Below are positions 37,274-46,487 of a DNA stretch of 64,000 bases, piece after piece. The position numbers and the translations under genes are program-made. Source of the DNA: Nitrospira sp. (GTDB lineage: Bacteria; Nitrospirota; Nitrospiria; Nitrospirales; Nitrospiraceae); the NCBI GenBank assembly GCA_030123565.1, contig CP126122.1, positions 1,437,001 through 1,501,000 on the forward strand. Direction: 5' to 3'. The notes beneath the pieces were generated by a model. That model ran no database searches and was not told where the DNA came from. It saw nothing but the letters and a program-made list of their open reading frames with translations. Within the stretch, counting starts at the first letter, position 1. Every line of letters begins with the position of its first letter.

Positions 37274-37815
37274 TGCGGCTATCAGGACGGGAGAAGATCG
37301 ACGGCACCGCCGAGCAGGGCTATCTGCACTGCGGCCCAAACGGCGCCGGCCATTTTGTCAAGATGGTGCACAACGGCATCGAGTACGGGCTCATGGCCGC
37401 CTATGCCGAAGGATTGGGCGTCCTGCGAGCGGCCGACATCGGCAAGAGGACACAGACGATCGATGCCGAGACAACTCCCTTGCGTGACCCTGCGCACTAT
37501 CAGTACGACCTCAATCTGCCGGACATCGCAGAGGTGTGGCGTCGCGGCAGCGTGATCGCCTCGTGGCTGCTGGACCTGACTGCGTCCGCGTTACTCAAGA
37601 ACCCCGCCCTCTCAGAATTCACCGGTCGAGTATCGGATTCAGGCGAAGGACGCTGGACGATCAAGGCGGCCATTGATGAGGCTGTTCCGGTGCCGGTGCT
37701 CACGGCCGCACTCTACGAACGATTCAGTTCACGCGGTGAATCGGATTTCCAGGACAAGTTGCTCTCGGCGATGCGTTATGAGTTCGGGGGGCACTTGGAA
37801 CAATCTACGAAATGA
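36799..37815 (+). CDS. gnd: 6-phosphogluconate dehydrogenase, decarboxylating, short type
   Basis: 338 residues. It oxidises 6-phosphogluconate to ribulose-5-P and CO2. Rossmann start [19 protein letters not shown], active-site blocks [19 protein letters not shown] and [21 protein letters not shown] (catalytic Lys and Asn). Length and the VVFDRS at the end of strand 2 fit the short, often NAD-preferring class; this cofactor call is an inference. Codons 1-158 are repeated almost base for base at 45755. zwf follows after 10 bases. Confidence 0.96.
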   Translation: MQLGMIGLGRMGANMVRRLLKGGQQCVVFDRSPNAVQELVKENAVGVASLPDLAKKLEKPRAVWLMVPAAGVDHTIADLLPHLEPGDILIDGGNSYYVDDLRRAKELLPKRIHYVDVGTSGGVWGLERGYCMMIGGEEPVVKHLDPIFARLAPGRDAALRLSGREKIDGTAEQGYLHCGPNGAGHFVKMVHNGIEYGLMAAYAEGLGVLRAADIGKRTQTIDAETTPLRDPAHYQYDLNLPDIAEVWRRGSVIASWLLDLTASALLKNPALSEFTGRVSDSGEGRWTIKAAIDEAVPVPVLTAALYERFSSRGESDFQDKLLSAMRYEFGGHLEQSTK

Positions 37816-37825
37816 GGACTCCATC

Positions 37826-39202
37826 ATGAACGAGCCCCATTCGGACGCGCTGGTCTTCTTCGGCGCCACAGGCGATCTGGCCTACAAGAAGATTTTCCCA
37901 TCCCTGCAGGCGATGGTGAAACACGGCTCCCTCAATGTCCCGGTGATCGGCGTGGCCAAAAACGGGTGGACCATCGACCAGCTTCGGGCGCGGGCGCGCG
38001 ACAGTCTTCAGCAACACGGCGGAGTCGATCCCTCGGCATTCGACAGGCTGTGTGGGTTGCTGCGATATGTCGACGGCGACTACCACGACCCTGCGACCTA
38101 TCAGAAGATTCGCAACGAGCTCGGCTCCGCACAGCGGCCGGCGCACTATCTCGCCATCCCGCCCATGTTGTTCGGGCCTGTCGTGGAACAACTCGCCGAC
38201 GCAGGCTGCACCAACGGCGCTCGCGTCATCGTTGAAAAGCCGTTCGGTCATGACCTCATCTCAGCAAAGAACCTGAATGGGATTCTGCTCGACAGCTTTG
38301 ACGAGGCCGCGATCTTCCGCATCGACCATTACCTCGGGAAGCGGCCCATACACAACATGCTCTTCTTCCGGTTCACGAATGCGTTCCTGGAACCGTTCTG
38401 GAACCGCGACCATATCGAGAGCGTGCAGATGACCATGGCGGAAACCTTCGGCGTCCAGGGACGAGGGGCGTTCTACGACGAGACCGGCGCCATCCGCGAT
38501 GTGGTGCAGAATCATTTGTTCCAGGTCCTGACCCTCCTGGCGATGGAGCCTCCGGTCAGAACGGACAGCGAATCGATCCGCGATGAAAAGCTCAAGGTTC
38601 TGAGGGCGATTCCGTCACTCGATGAGACCGCCCTGTTCCGAGGACAATTCCGAGGTTATCGAAACGAGCACGGCGTCGCGCCGGACTCGCAAGTCGAAAC
38701 CTTCGTCGCGCTGCGATTAGCGGTAAATTCGTGGCGCTGGCAAGGCGTCCCGTTCTACATCCGAGCCGGAAAGTGTCTGCCCGTGACCTGCACGGAGGTG
38801 GTGATCCGTTTGCGGCGGCCGCCGATCCTTTTCCCTTCATGCTCGGCCCCGCCGAACTACTTCCGCTTCCGAGTCAACCCTGAAGTGACCCTCGCGCTCG
38901 GCACGATCGTGATGGACCGTGAGGAAAAGATGATCGGTCAATCGGTGGAAATGTTGGCAAGCAACCGGCCTACCGCCGATGAGATGGATGTCTATGAGCG
39001 GTTGCTTGGAGACGCCATGACGGGTGATCGGACCCTGTTCGCGCGGGAACACTATGTGGAAGAGGCGTGGCGCATCGTCGATCCGGTGCTGAAGAAGGGC
39101 ACTCCGGTCCACGAATACGAACCGAATACCTGGGGGCCGAGTCAAGTCATCCAGAACCTGTCACCTCCTGGCGGCTGGCATAATCCGATCGTGACGGATT
39201 GA
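37826..39202 (+). CDS. zwf: glucose-6-phosphate 1-dehydrogenase
   Basis: 458 residues. It oxidises glucose-6-P to 6-phosphogluconolactone and feeds NAD(P)H. Visible: the nucleotide motif [19 protein letters not shown], the VEKPFGHDL segment, the substrate site [12 protein letters not shown], and IRAGKCLPV. The ATG at 37826, ten bases after the gnd stop, is the family start. The C-terminal [10 protein letters not shown]...GGWHNP signature is also found, in diverged form, at the end of the gnd chimera at 45755. Confidence 0.97.
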   Translation: MNEPHSDALVFFGATGDLAYKKIFPSLQAMVKHGSLNVPVIGVAKNGWTIDQLRARARDSLQQHGGVDPSAFDRLCGLLRYVDGDYHDPATYQKIRNELGSAQRPAHYLAIPPMLFGPVVEQLADAGCTNGARVIVEKPFGHDLISAKNLNGILLDSFDEAAIFRIDHYLGKRPIHNMLFFRFTNAFLEPFWNRDHIESVQMTMAETFGVQGRGAFYDETGAIRDVVQNHLFQVLTLLAMEPPVRTDSESIRDEKLKVLRAIPSLDETALFRGQFRGYRNEHGVAPDSQVETFVALRLAVNSWRWQGVPFYIRAGKCLPVTCTEVVIRLRRPPILFPSCSAPPNYFRFRVNPEVTLALGTIVMDREEKMIGQSVEMLASNRPTADEMDVYERLLGDAMTGDRTLFAREHYVEEAWRIVDPVLKKGTPVHEYEPNTWGPSQVIQNLSPPGGWHNPIVTD

Positions 39203-39356
39203 GTTGTAACGAACCTGAATTCTACGACACGTGTGAGCGAACCATGTGTTTGATGATAGGCATTGTGCGCATAGGTACCCCAGTCATGCATCGATACACT
39301 CCTTCGCCCGCGAGTGAATGGAGGCGGGTGCTTCTGAACTTTAGACGTCTGCCAAG

Positions 39357-40580
39357 ATGGCTGACAACATGAATCAACAGGAACCGAGCTCGTTCATTCT
39401 CACGATCAACGGCGGATCGTCCAGCATTAAGTATGCTCTGTTTCGAGATGCGGATTACTCCGCGCCGGTGGCACGCGGCATGGTCGACCGGATCGGCCTG
39501 CCGAACAGTGAGATGCTCGTCACTGACGCGGGCACGCAACAACCGAGTCGACGGACCGTGCGCGCGCCGGACCATCGGACCTGCGTGGGGGTTATCACCG
39601 AATGGTTGGAGCAACAGGTCGGCATTGGGAGGCTCTGTGCTGTCGGACATCGTGTCGTTCACGGCGGGAAGACCTATACCAGACCCGAACGAGTGACGCC
39701 CGAGTTGTTGGCGGAGCTTCGACGACTATGCCACTACAGCCCGGAGCATCTGCCCGCGGAAATCTCCTTGATCGAATCGTTCCATCGGTATGATTCGACT
39801 CTTCCCCAAGTCGCCTGTTTCGATACGGCATTTCACCAGGACATGCCGCGGGTTGCGCGACTGCTGCCGATTCCGAGGCGATATGAGAAGCTGGGTGTTC
39901 AGCGTTATGGGTTTCACGGGTTGTCATATGGGTTTCTTATGCGAGAGCTGAAACGAGTGGGGGCGCCTGGCGAGGCCGAGGGCCGTATCATTCTTGCCCA
40001 TCTCGGAAACGGCGCCAGCATGGCGGCGGTCAAGGACGGGCAGGCGATGGATACGACGATGGGTTTCACCCCCGCTTCCGGCTTGCCCATGAGCCGCCGA
40101 GCAGGCGACCTCGATCCAGGACTCGTTTCCTACCTGGCTCGCACAGAAGGGATGACCGTGGAGCGGTTCCACGAGATGGTCAATACCGAATCAGGATTGC
40201 TCGGCCTGTCCGAGGTGAGTTCGGACATGCGGGACCTCCTCAAGCAAGAGCATAGTGATCCGCGGGCAGCCGAGGCGGTTGGATTGTTCTGCTATCAGGC
40301 TCGAAAATGGATCGGCGCGTTGGCCGCGGTGTTGGGTGGATTGGACACATTAATCTTCAGTGCGGGGATCGGGGAGCATGCTCCCGCGATTCGAGCGCGC
40401 ATCTGTGTCGGGTTGGATTTTCTCGGGATCGTCATCAACGAATCGGCCAACGCGGCCAATCAAGCGATTATTTCAACCGAAGACAGTCGAGTGAGAGTGC
40501 GCATGATTCGCACTGATGAAGAACGCGAGATCGCAGAGTCCGTGGCTCTGTTGCGGAGCACGGGGAAGATGGATCGCTGA
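39357..40580 (+). CDS. ackA: acetate kinase
   Basis: 407 residues. It converts acetyl-phosphate and ADP to acetate and ATP, or the reverse. Phosphotransferase-fold motifs: ILTINGGSSSIKYALF, GHRVVHGG, FDTAFHQDMP, RYGFHGLSYGFL, AHLGNGASM, GDLDPGLV, FSAGIGEH. The first motif has N-G-G-S-S-S-I-K where most have N-A-G-S-S-S-L-K, seemingly harmless. No phosphotransacetylase gene is in the window, so acetyl-P is most simply supplied by the phosphoketolase. ATG 39357 or 39369 may be used. Confidence 0.96.
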   Translation: MADNMNQQEPSSFILTINGGSSSIKYALFRDADYSAPVARGMVDRIGLPNSEMLVTDAGTQQPSRRTVRAPDHRTCVGVITEWLEQQVGIGRLCAVGHRVVHGGKTYTRPERVTPELLAELRRLCHYSPEHLPAEISLIESFHRYDSTLPQVACFDTAFHQDMPRVARLLPIPRRYEKLGVQRYGFHGLSYGFLMRELKRVGAPGEAEGRIILAHLGNGASMAAVKDGQAMDTTMGFTPASGLPMSRRAGDLDPGLVSYLARTEGMTVERFHEMVNTESGLLGLSEVSSDMRDLLKQEHSDPRAAEAVGLFCYQARKWIGALAAVLGGLDTLIFSAGIGEHAPAIRARICVGLDFLGIVINESANAANQAIISTEDSRVRVRMIRTDEEREIAESVALLRSTGKMDR

Positions 40581-40590
40581 GGGGGTATTG

Positions 40591-40731
40591 ATGATGAACG
40601 AACGCATGCCGCAATTGGACGCAGCCTTGCTGAAGCAGCCCTTGAAGCTCGAGCACCTATCTGATGACGACTTGTTCGGTCGTCACCACAGGGACGGATC
40701 CACCGATTGTCGGATCATGAGGCAGAAGTGA
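40591..40731 (+). CDS. small open frame, hypothetical
   Basis: 46 codons between ackA and pgl, beginning MMNERMPQLDAALLKQPLK, with GAGGGGG eight bases ahead. No family recognised. It may be a small protein or a leftover; weak support. Confidence 0.25.
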   Translation: MMNERMPQLDAALLKQPLKLEHLSDDDLFGRHHRDGSTDCRIMRQK

Positions 40732-40779
40732 TCTGTGGAGGGTGAGTTGATCAGACGTGAGAAATCAAGAGGCAGGGAC

Positions 40780-41529
40780 ATGAAACCGGATGTACGTGTC
40801 TTTAGGGATGTGAACGAGCTCAGCCGTCACCTGGCCGAGGCGACGGTCGGCATCATCAATGAGACCGTGCAAACCAATGGAAGCGTTTCTCTTGCTCTCT
40901 CCGGTGGGAACACGCCGCGCACCCTCTACCGCATACTTTCTTCGCAGTTTCGAGACCAGATCCCATGGAAGCACGTGCATGTGTTCTGGGGAGACGAGCG
41001 TTGCGTGCCGCTTGACGATCCTCACAGTAACTATCGCATGGCATGGGAGACATTGCTCGATGCCGTTCCGTGCCCGCCTGAGAATGTGCATCCTATGCGG
41101 ACACAACTGTGGGCTCCCGACGAAGCGGCATGGGACTACGAGATGACGCTGCGGAGCCATTTTCCCAAAGACTGGCCGCGTTTCGACCTGGTTTTCCTCG
41201 GGCTCGGAGCAGAGGGGCATACGGCATCGCTTTTCCCTGAATCACCTGCCCTCGCGGAGACGAGGCGCTGGGTGGTCGCCGTGGACACTCCAGCCGAGCC
41301 ACACCTACGCCTAACATTGACGTTGCCTGCACTCACTCACGCTGCCAACGCCTCATTCCTGGTGACAGGATCGAACAAGACACAAGTCCTGCAACACATT
41401 CTCCTTGGGTCGCCTGACCCGAAGCACTATCCGGCATCCGGCGTTCGTCTCGCTCAGGGAACGGTGATCTGGTGGTTGGATCGGGAAGCGGCAGCCCTCG
41501 TCGTTGGCCGCGGAGGAAACGCAGCATGA
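40780..41529 (+). CDS. pgl: 6-phosphogluconolactonase
   Basis: 249 residues. It hydrolyses 6-phosphogluconolactone, the step between Zwf and Gnd. DevB/Pgl motifs: SVSLALSGGNTPRTLYRIL, VHVFWGDERCVPLDDPHSN, FDLVFLGLGAEGHTASLFP. AGGCAGGGA precedes the ATG at 40780. It overlaps the glucoamylase gene by four bases (ATGA), so the two are coupled. Confidence 0.95.
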   Translation: MKPDVRVFRDVNELSRHLAEATVGIINETVQTNGSVSLALSGGNTPRTLYRILSSQFRDQIPWKHVHVFWGDERCVPLDDPHSNYRMAWETLLDAVPCPPENVHPMRTQLWAPDEAAWDYEMTLRSHFPKDWPRFDLVFLGLGAEGHTASLFPESPALAETRRWVVAVDTPAEPHLRLTLTLPALTHAANASFLVTGSNKTQVLQHILLGSPDPKHYPASGVRLAQGTVIWWLDREAAALVVGRGGNAA

Positions 41530-43919
41530 ACCCTACACTCGTCAAGATGGCGTTTGGTCATCCCGGTATTGAGCCCCGATGGACACATGGAGGCAAAGAT
41601 GGGGTTGGGACGGCTTATGCCACGTCCAGCCGCATCTGGTTCACCATGTGGAACGGTATCGTGACGGAGGTCTATTATCCGACCGTCGATCGACCTCAAC
41701 TTCGAGATTGGCAATATCTCATCAGCGACGGAACCAGTTTTGTCCATGAAGAAAAACGCCACCTCACGTCCTCCTGCGAACGGCTGTCGGATCATGCCTT
41801 GGGGTACCGATGCACGAACGCCGACCCCGCCGGCCGTTACACCATTGTCAAAGAGATCATCACGGCCCCACACCTCCCGTGTGTGCTCCAGCGGACGCAG
41901 CTCACGGGTGATGACGTCTTCCTCTCGTCGCTGCATCTCTATGCTCTGTGTGCGCCGCATCTCGAAGTCGGCGGGTGGGGAAACAACGGCTCGGCGATCG
42001 AAGTCGCCGGCCACAAAATCTTGATGGCTGAAAAAGCGGGAACCTGGCTGGCATTGATGGCGACGGTGCCCTTTGCTCGTGTGTCCTGTGGGTATGTGGG
42101 CCACAGTGACGGCTGGACAGATTTGGCCGACAACTTTCACATGGACTGGGAGTTCGAGCATGCCCCCGACGGCAATATCGCGCTCACGGCAGAACTCGAC
42201 ATGAGAGGTCGCCGGGAGTTCACCATGGGCTTGGCCTTTGGTCGCACCCAGCACCAGGCATTAACGGCCGTGTTCCAGGCGTTGAGCCTCCCCTTCCAGG
42301 ACCAGCTCACACGATACACAGATCAATGGCACCGTGCGGCGGCTCACCGGCTCCCGTTAGAGCGCGCGTCCAGCGACGAAGGAAGACTCTATCATGGAAG
42401 TGTCGGTGTGCTGCTCGCCCACGAAGACAAATCCTATCCTGGTGCGTTTATCGCGTCCCTATCGATTCCTTGGGGAGATGCGAAAGGTGATGGCGATCAG
42501 GGGGGGTATCACTTGGTATGGCCACGCGATATGGTCCACAGCGCCTCCGCTCTTCTCGCCGCCGGGCATCGTGAGACTCCCCTGCGCGCGCTCATCTATC
42601 TCGCGAGCGCCCAGCATCAGGACGGTGGTTTCCCTCAGAATTTCTGGATCGATGGAGACCCCTACTGGCGCGGCATTCAGCTGGACGAAGTGGCCTGTTC
42701 GATTGTGCTCGCGTGGCGGCTCAAACAACACAAGGCTCTACAAGACTTTGATCCTTATCCCATGGTCCTTCGGGCGGCCGCATATCTGGTCCGCCATGGG
42801 CCCGTGACACAGCAAGAACGCTGGGAGGAAGTGAGCGGGTATTCGCCGTCCACCCTCGCCTCCAACATTGCCGCGTTGATCGGCGCGGCAGGATTTATCC
42901 GCGACCGAGGCGACGATGCCACGGCCACCTTTTTAGAAGAATATGCCGATTTTCTTGAAGCACGCCTTGAAGCGTGGACGGTGACCACGGAGGGATCTCT
43001 TGTCCCCGGCATCAGCCGACACTATATACGTATTCTACCTGAGGCTGTCGACAATGCTCACCCTGAAGAAGACCCCAACCGGGGCGAGCTCAGTATTGCG
43101 AACCGCCCACCTGCAGCTCAACGTGTCTTTGCGGCCAGAGACATTGTGGATGCCGGGTTTGTTGAGCTCGTGCGCTATGGCATCCGACCGCCGCATGATC
43201 CCCTCATTGTGGATTCTCTCGCGGTGGTGGATGCGTTGCTCAAAGTGAACACTGCCTTCGGACCGTGCTGGCATCGGTACAACCACGATGGGTACGGACA
43301 ACGAGACGATGGCGGGCCGTTCGTAGGATGGGGCACGGGACGCGCGTGGCCGTTGCTCACGGGCGAGCGAGGGCATTACGAGTTCGCGGCTGGACGAGAT
43401 GCCACTCCCTTCATCCGAGCCATGGAGAGGTTCGCCTCACCTACCGGTCTGTTACCTGAACAAGTGTGGGATAAGCCGGATCGGCCAAGGCATTACCTAT
43501 CGTGCGGTCGGCCGACCGGCTCCGCGATGCCGCTCGTGTGGGCGCATGCGGAGTACATCAAGCTCCTCCGGTCCGTCGTCGATGGGAACGTCTTCGACCT
43601 CATCCCTGACGTCGCGACCCGCTATCTCGAAGCACGTCCAGATCGGCGCGGCATCGAAGTCTGGAAGCCGAACCGGCAGGTTCGCCGCGTGAAGCGAGGG
43701 GAGACCCTCCGCATTCAGGTCCCAGCCTCCTTCCGGTTGCATTGGTCAGCCGACGAATGGCGCACCGTGGAGGAGACGCCCTCGGTCGCCACGAGACTTA
43801 AGATTGAGTTTGTGGATATCCCGATCCGTCCCTCGCAAAGGGCACCGATTCGCTTTACGTTTTTCTGGACGGCGACCGATCAGTGGGAAGGGCACGATTA
43901 CACCGTGGCCATCGAATGA
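41526..43919 (+). CDS. glucoamylase/glucodextranase, glycoside hydrolase family 15
   Basis: 797 residues, cytoplasmic (no signal peptide). N-terminal beta-sandwich domain (residues 1-270: MWNGIVTEVYYPTVDRPQLRD) and an (alpha/alpha)6 catalytic domain (about 290-700) with IPWGDAKGDGDQGGYHLVWPRDM, GGFPQNFWIDGDP, GSLVPGISRHYIR and GTGRAWPLLTGERGHYE, followed by a small C-terminal domain. GH15 enzymes remove glucose from non-reducing ends of alpha-glucans. Coupled translation with pgl ties it to the pentose phosphate genes: released glucose would enter through a glucokinase not seen here. Confidence 0.93.
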   Translation: MNPTLVKMAFGHPGIEPRWTHGGKDGVGTAYATSSRIWFTMWNGIVTEVYYPTVDRPQLRDWQYLISDGTSFVHEEKRHLTSSCERLSDHALGYRCTNADPAGRYTIVKEIITAPHLPCVLQRTQLTGDDVFLSSLHLYALCAPHLEVGGWGNNGSAIEVAGHKILMAEKAGTWLALMATVPFARVSCGYVGHSDGWTDLADNFHMDWEFEHAPDGNIALTAELDMRGRREFTMGLAFGRTQHQALTAVFQALSLPFQDQLTRYTDQWHRAAAHRLPLERASSDEGRLYHGSVGVLLAHEDKSYPGAFIASLSIPWGDAKGDGDQGGYHLVWPRDMVHSASALLAAGHRETPLRALIYLASAQHQDGGFPQNFWIDGDPYWRGIQLDEVACSIVLAWRLKQHKALQDFDPYPMVLRAAAYLVRHGPVTQQERWEEVSGYSPSTLASNIAALIGAAGFIRDRGDDATATFLEEYADFLEARLEAWTVTTEGSLVPGISRHYIRILPEAVDNAHPEEDPNRGELSIANRPPAAQRVFAARDIVDAGFVELVRYGIRPPHDPLIVDSLAVVDALLKVNTAFGPCWHRYNHDGYGQRDDGGPFVGWGTGRAWPLLTGERGHYEFAAGRDATPFIRAMERFASPTGLLPEQVWDKPDRPRHYLSCGRPTGSAMPLVWAHAEYIKLLRSVVDGNVFDLIPDVATRYLEARPDRRGIEVWKPNRQVRRVKRGETLRIQVPASFRLHWSADEWRTVEETPSVATRLKIEFVDIPIRPSQRAPIRFTFFWTATDQWEGHDYTVAIE

Positions 43920-44245
43920 ACGATCACTTGTTAAACGGATAGCCTACGAACTATCGATGTCAGGTTTGAGCAGTCGTCCTCGTGCGTTCGTCTGGTTCTA
44001 ATCGTGTTGGTGGGTAATCCAACATGGGTCTGAAATTTGTCTCAGATGAAGGTTATTGCGATGGTCATTGATCTATCGGACGGGCGTGGGATTATTGAAT
44101 CAGCAGGCTTCCCGAAGGGCAGCTCTCGATCAGTCTATGAGACACCGACGGAACGGATCGGACGAAACTCGTGGTCCTGCGAGATGGAGAACCGTCTCTT
44201 CAACCACGTGATAAGGGTGGGAACGCCATTTCTCCGGAAGGGAAC
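43920..44245. other. intergenic region before ndh
   Basis: 326 bases. An open frame at 44037-44249 has no recognisable features. No repeat or RNA gene seen. Confidence 0.4.
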
Positions 44246-45556
44246 ATGATGTCTGTTCATGAATGCCCCCGTATCGTGATTGTCGGCGCAGGATTCGGCG
44301 GGTTGTATGCCGCGCGAGCCTTTAACCATGCGACGCTTCAGCTCACCGTGATCGATCGTCAGAATTATCACCTGTTTCAGCCGTTATTGTATCAAGTCGC
44401 GACGGCAGGGCTTTCGCCCAGCGATATCGCCTATCCCATCCGCAGCGTGTTACGCAAACAGGAAAACACTCGGGTGGTCCAGGCGCAAGTCTTGGCGATC
44501 AAGCCTCGCGAACACAGGGTGATGATGGCGGATGGTATCGTCGATTACGATTACTTGATTGTGGCGACCGGCGCGGGCCATTCGTACTTTGGGCATTCCG
44601 AGTGGGAGAAGTTGGCTCCTGGGCTGAAGAGTGTGACCGATGCATTGGCGATCAGGCGCCGTATCTTAGGGGCGTTCGAACAGGCCGAACGGGAACAGGA
44701 TGATGCACGGCGGCGGGCATGGCTCACATTTGTGATCGTCGGCGGAGGCCCGACCGGCCTGGAATTGGCAGGCGCAGTCGCTGAACTCGCATTCAAAGTG
44801 ATGGTGCAGGATTTTCGGCGCATCGATTCGCGAGAGGCGCGCGTGATCTTACTGCAAGCAATGCCGCGGGTCTTGCCGACGTACCCGGAAGCGTTGTCCG
44901 CCGAAGCCGAGCGGGCGCTGAGAGGGCTGGACGTAGAGGTCCGCACGAATACCGCGGTGACAGCGATCCAACCTGGCTGGGTCGCCGTCGGCGACGAACG
45001 AATCCCGACCGCCACGGTGCTGTGGGCCGCCGGTGTGGCGCCGTCACCCTTGGCGCACTCGCTCGGCGTGCCGTTGGATCATGCCGGGCGAGTGTTGGTG
45101 CAGCCGGATCTCAGCATCCCCGGTCATCCGGAGGTGTTTGTGATCGGCGATCTCGCTGCGTGCGTCGATCAGACCGGCCACTTATTGCCCGGGCTGGCTG
45201 CAGTGGCCGTTCAGCAAGGTCACTACGTGGCGCGCCATATTCTGAACCGGATCCAAGGGCGGTCCAGCGATCCATTCCGCTATGTGGATAAAGGGACGCT
45301 GGCTACGATCGGACGAGGAAAGGCGGTGGCGGATTTTCGTGTCTTTCGGATGTCGGGCTTTGGGGCTTGGCTGGCGTGGCTGGCCGTGCATCTTTTCCTT
45401 CTGATCGGCTTTCGCAATCGCTTTCTCGTTCTGTTCAAATGGACATGGGCGTTCATGTCTTCGCAGCATGGCGCACGCATCATCATCGACGGCGCGGAAA
45501 CATTGTCATCGGCCGATACGGTCGTCGAAGAGAGGGCGGCCGGGACAAGGGGCTGA
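44246..45556 (+). CDS. ndh: type II NADH:quinone oxidoreductase
   Basis: 436 residues. Single-subunit, non-proton-pumping NADH dehydrogenase passing electrons to quinone. FAD motif IVIVGAGFGGLYAARAF, NADH motif FVIVGGGPTGLELAGAVAE, DRQNYHLFQPLLYQVATAGL, and the second FAD contact VFVIGDLAA. The C-terminal amphipathic and hydrophobic segment (AWLAWLAVHLFLLIGF) anchors it to the membrane. The ATG at 44246 (or 44249) follows GGAAGGGA. It stands between glucoamylase and glycogen phosphorylase and gives the sugar pathway a direct route into the quinone pool. Confidence 0.94.
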   Translation: MMSVHECPRIVIVGAGFGGLYAARAFNHATLQLTVIDRQNYHLFQPLLYQVATAGLSPSDIAYPIRSVLRKQENTRVVQAQVLAIKPREHRVMMADGIVDYDYLIVATGAGHSYFGHSEWEKLAPGLKSVTDALAIRRRILGAFEQAEREQDDARRRAWLTFVIVGGGPTGLELAGAVAELAFKVMVQDFRRIDSREARVILLQAMPRVLPTYPEALSAEAERALRGLDVEVRTNTAVTAIQPGWVAVGDERIPTATVLWAAGVAPSPLAHSLGVPLDHAGRVLVQPDLSIPGHPEVFVIGDLAACVDQTGHLLPGLAAVAVQQGHYVARHILNRIQGRSSDPFRYVDKGTLATIGRGKAVADFRVFRMSGFGAWLAWLAVHLFLLIGFRNRFLVLFKWTWAFMSSQHGARIIIDGAETLSSADTVVEERAAGTRG

Positions 45557-45570
45557 GAGGAGCAGATCAT

Positions 45571-45723
45571 ATGGCGAAACATGTCCAGGTTAAAGCGGAG
45601 TTGACGGATCTCCATCTATGCTACCAGGGCTGCTTCGATGCAGCCGACGCCACGCTCATGAGGGGAGCAGGTGTCACATCTCATTGCGATATGGAGAAGG
45701 GGGCGCATCCCCGCTTCCGATGA
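45571..45723 (+). CDS. small open frame, hypothetical
   Basis: 50 codons, MAKHVQVKAELTDLHLCYQG..., with GAGAGGAG ahead. No family recognised. It precedes the gnd chimera. Confidence 0.25.
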   Translation: MAKHVQVKAELTDLHLCYQGCFDAADATLMRGAGVTSHCDMEKGAHPRFR

Positions 45724-45750
45724 TCCGGCGTTTGAGAATACGAAGGAGGA

Positions 45751-46229
45751 ATCTATGCAGTTTGGAATGATCGGTCTGGGGCGGATGGGAGCGAACATGG
45801 TGCGGCGGCTGCTGAAAGGCGGCCAGCAGTGCGTGGTCTTCGATCGGTCGCCGAATGCGGTGCAGGAGTTGGTCAAGGAAAACGCCGTGGGGGTTGCTTC
45901 GCTCCCGGATCTTGCGAAGAAACTCGAAAAGCCTCGCGCGGTCTGGTTGATGGTCCCGGCGGCTGGTGTGGACCACACCATCGCCGACCTTTTACCTCAT
46001 CTTGAGCCGGGGGATATCCTCATCGACGGCGGCAACTCCTACTACGTCGACGACCTCCGACGCGCCAAGGAACTCCTGCCGAAGCGGATCCACTACGTCG
46101 ATGTGGGGACCAGCGGTGGTGTCTGGGGGCTGGAGCGCGGCTACTGCATGATGATCGGGGGCGAGGAACCGGTCGTCAAGCACCTGGATCCGATCTTTGC
46201 GAGGCTGGCGCCGGGGCGTGACGCGGCGC
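45751..46229 (+). repeat. near-identical 479-bp repeat, copy 2
   Basis: Second copy of the 5' half of gnd (see 36795-37273), with the ends sharply defined: similarity begins at ATCTATGCAG and stops at GACGCGGCGC. Confidence 0.92.
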
Positions 46230-46324
46230 CACTGTACGAGTATAAACCGAACACATGGGGTCCGCGTGAAGCCGATAGGCTGATCGGAAGCGACGGCTGG
46301 CATAATCCCGAGGGAACCCGATGA
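45755..46324 (+). pseudogene. in-frame chimera: gnd 5' half fused to a zwf 3' tail
   Basis: 189 codons. Residues 1-158 are identical to the intact Gnd apart from Leu3 to Phe. The last 31 residues read PLYEYKPNTWGPREADRLIG then DGWHNPEG, which aligns with the C-terminus of Zwf ([12 protein letters not shown] ... GGWHNP). The intact order gnd-zwf shows how: one deletion of roughly 1.8 kb in a second gnd-zwf pair joins the two in frame at 46229. The Gnd catalytic domain is lost, so it cannot be a 6-phosphogluconate dehydrogenase, yet it keeps AAGGAGGA and an open frame and may be translated. The zwf tail is much less like the window zwf than the gnd part is like gnd. Confidence 0.92.
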
Positions 46325-46487
46325 GGAATCATCGCGATCGAGGGTTGGTCAAGCATGCGGCCTGATGCCGGTGAGGTCAAGAGCCGACTCCCGGAGGCTT
46401 GGTTGAGCCGCCGGTCTCACAAGTCGGCAGTTGTCATATGAGGAGTAAGTCGGCGACAGCCGCTCATACGAGGATAGGGGTCACCCC

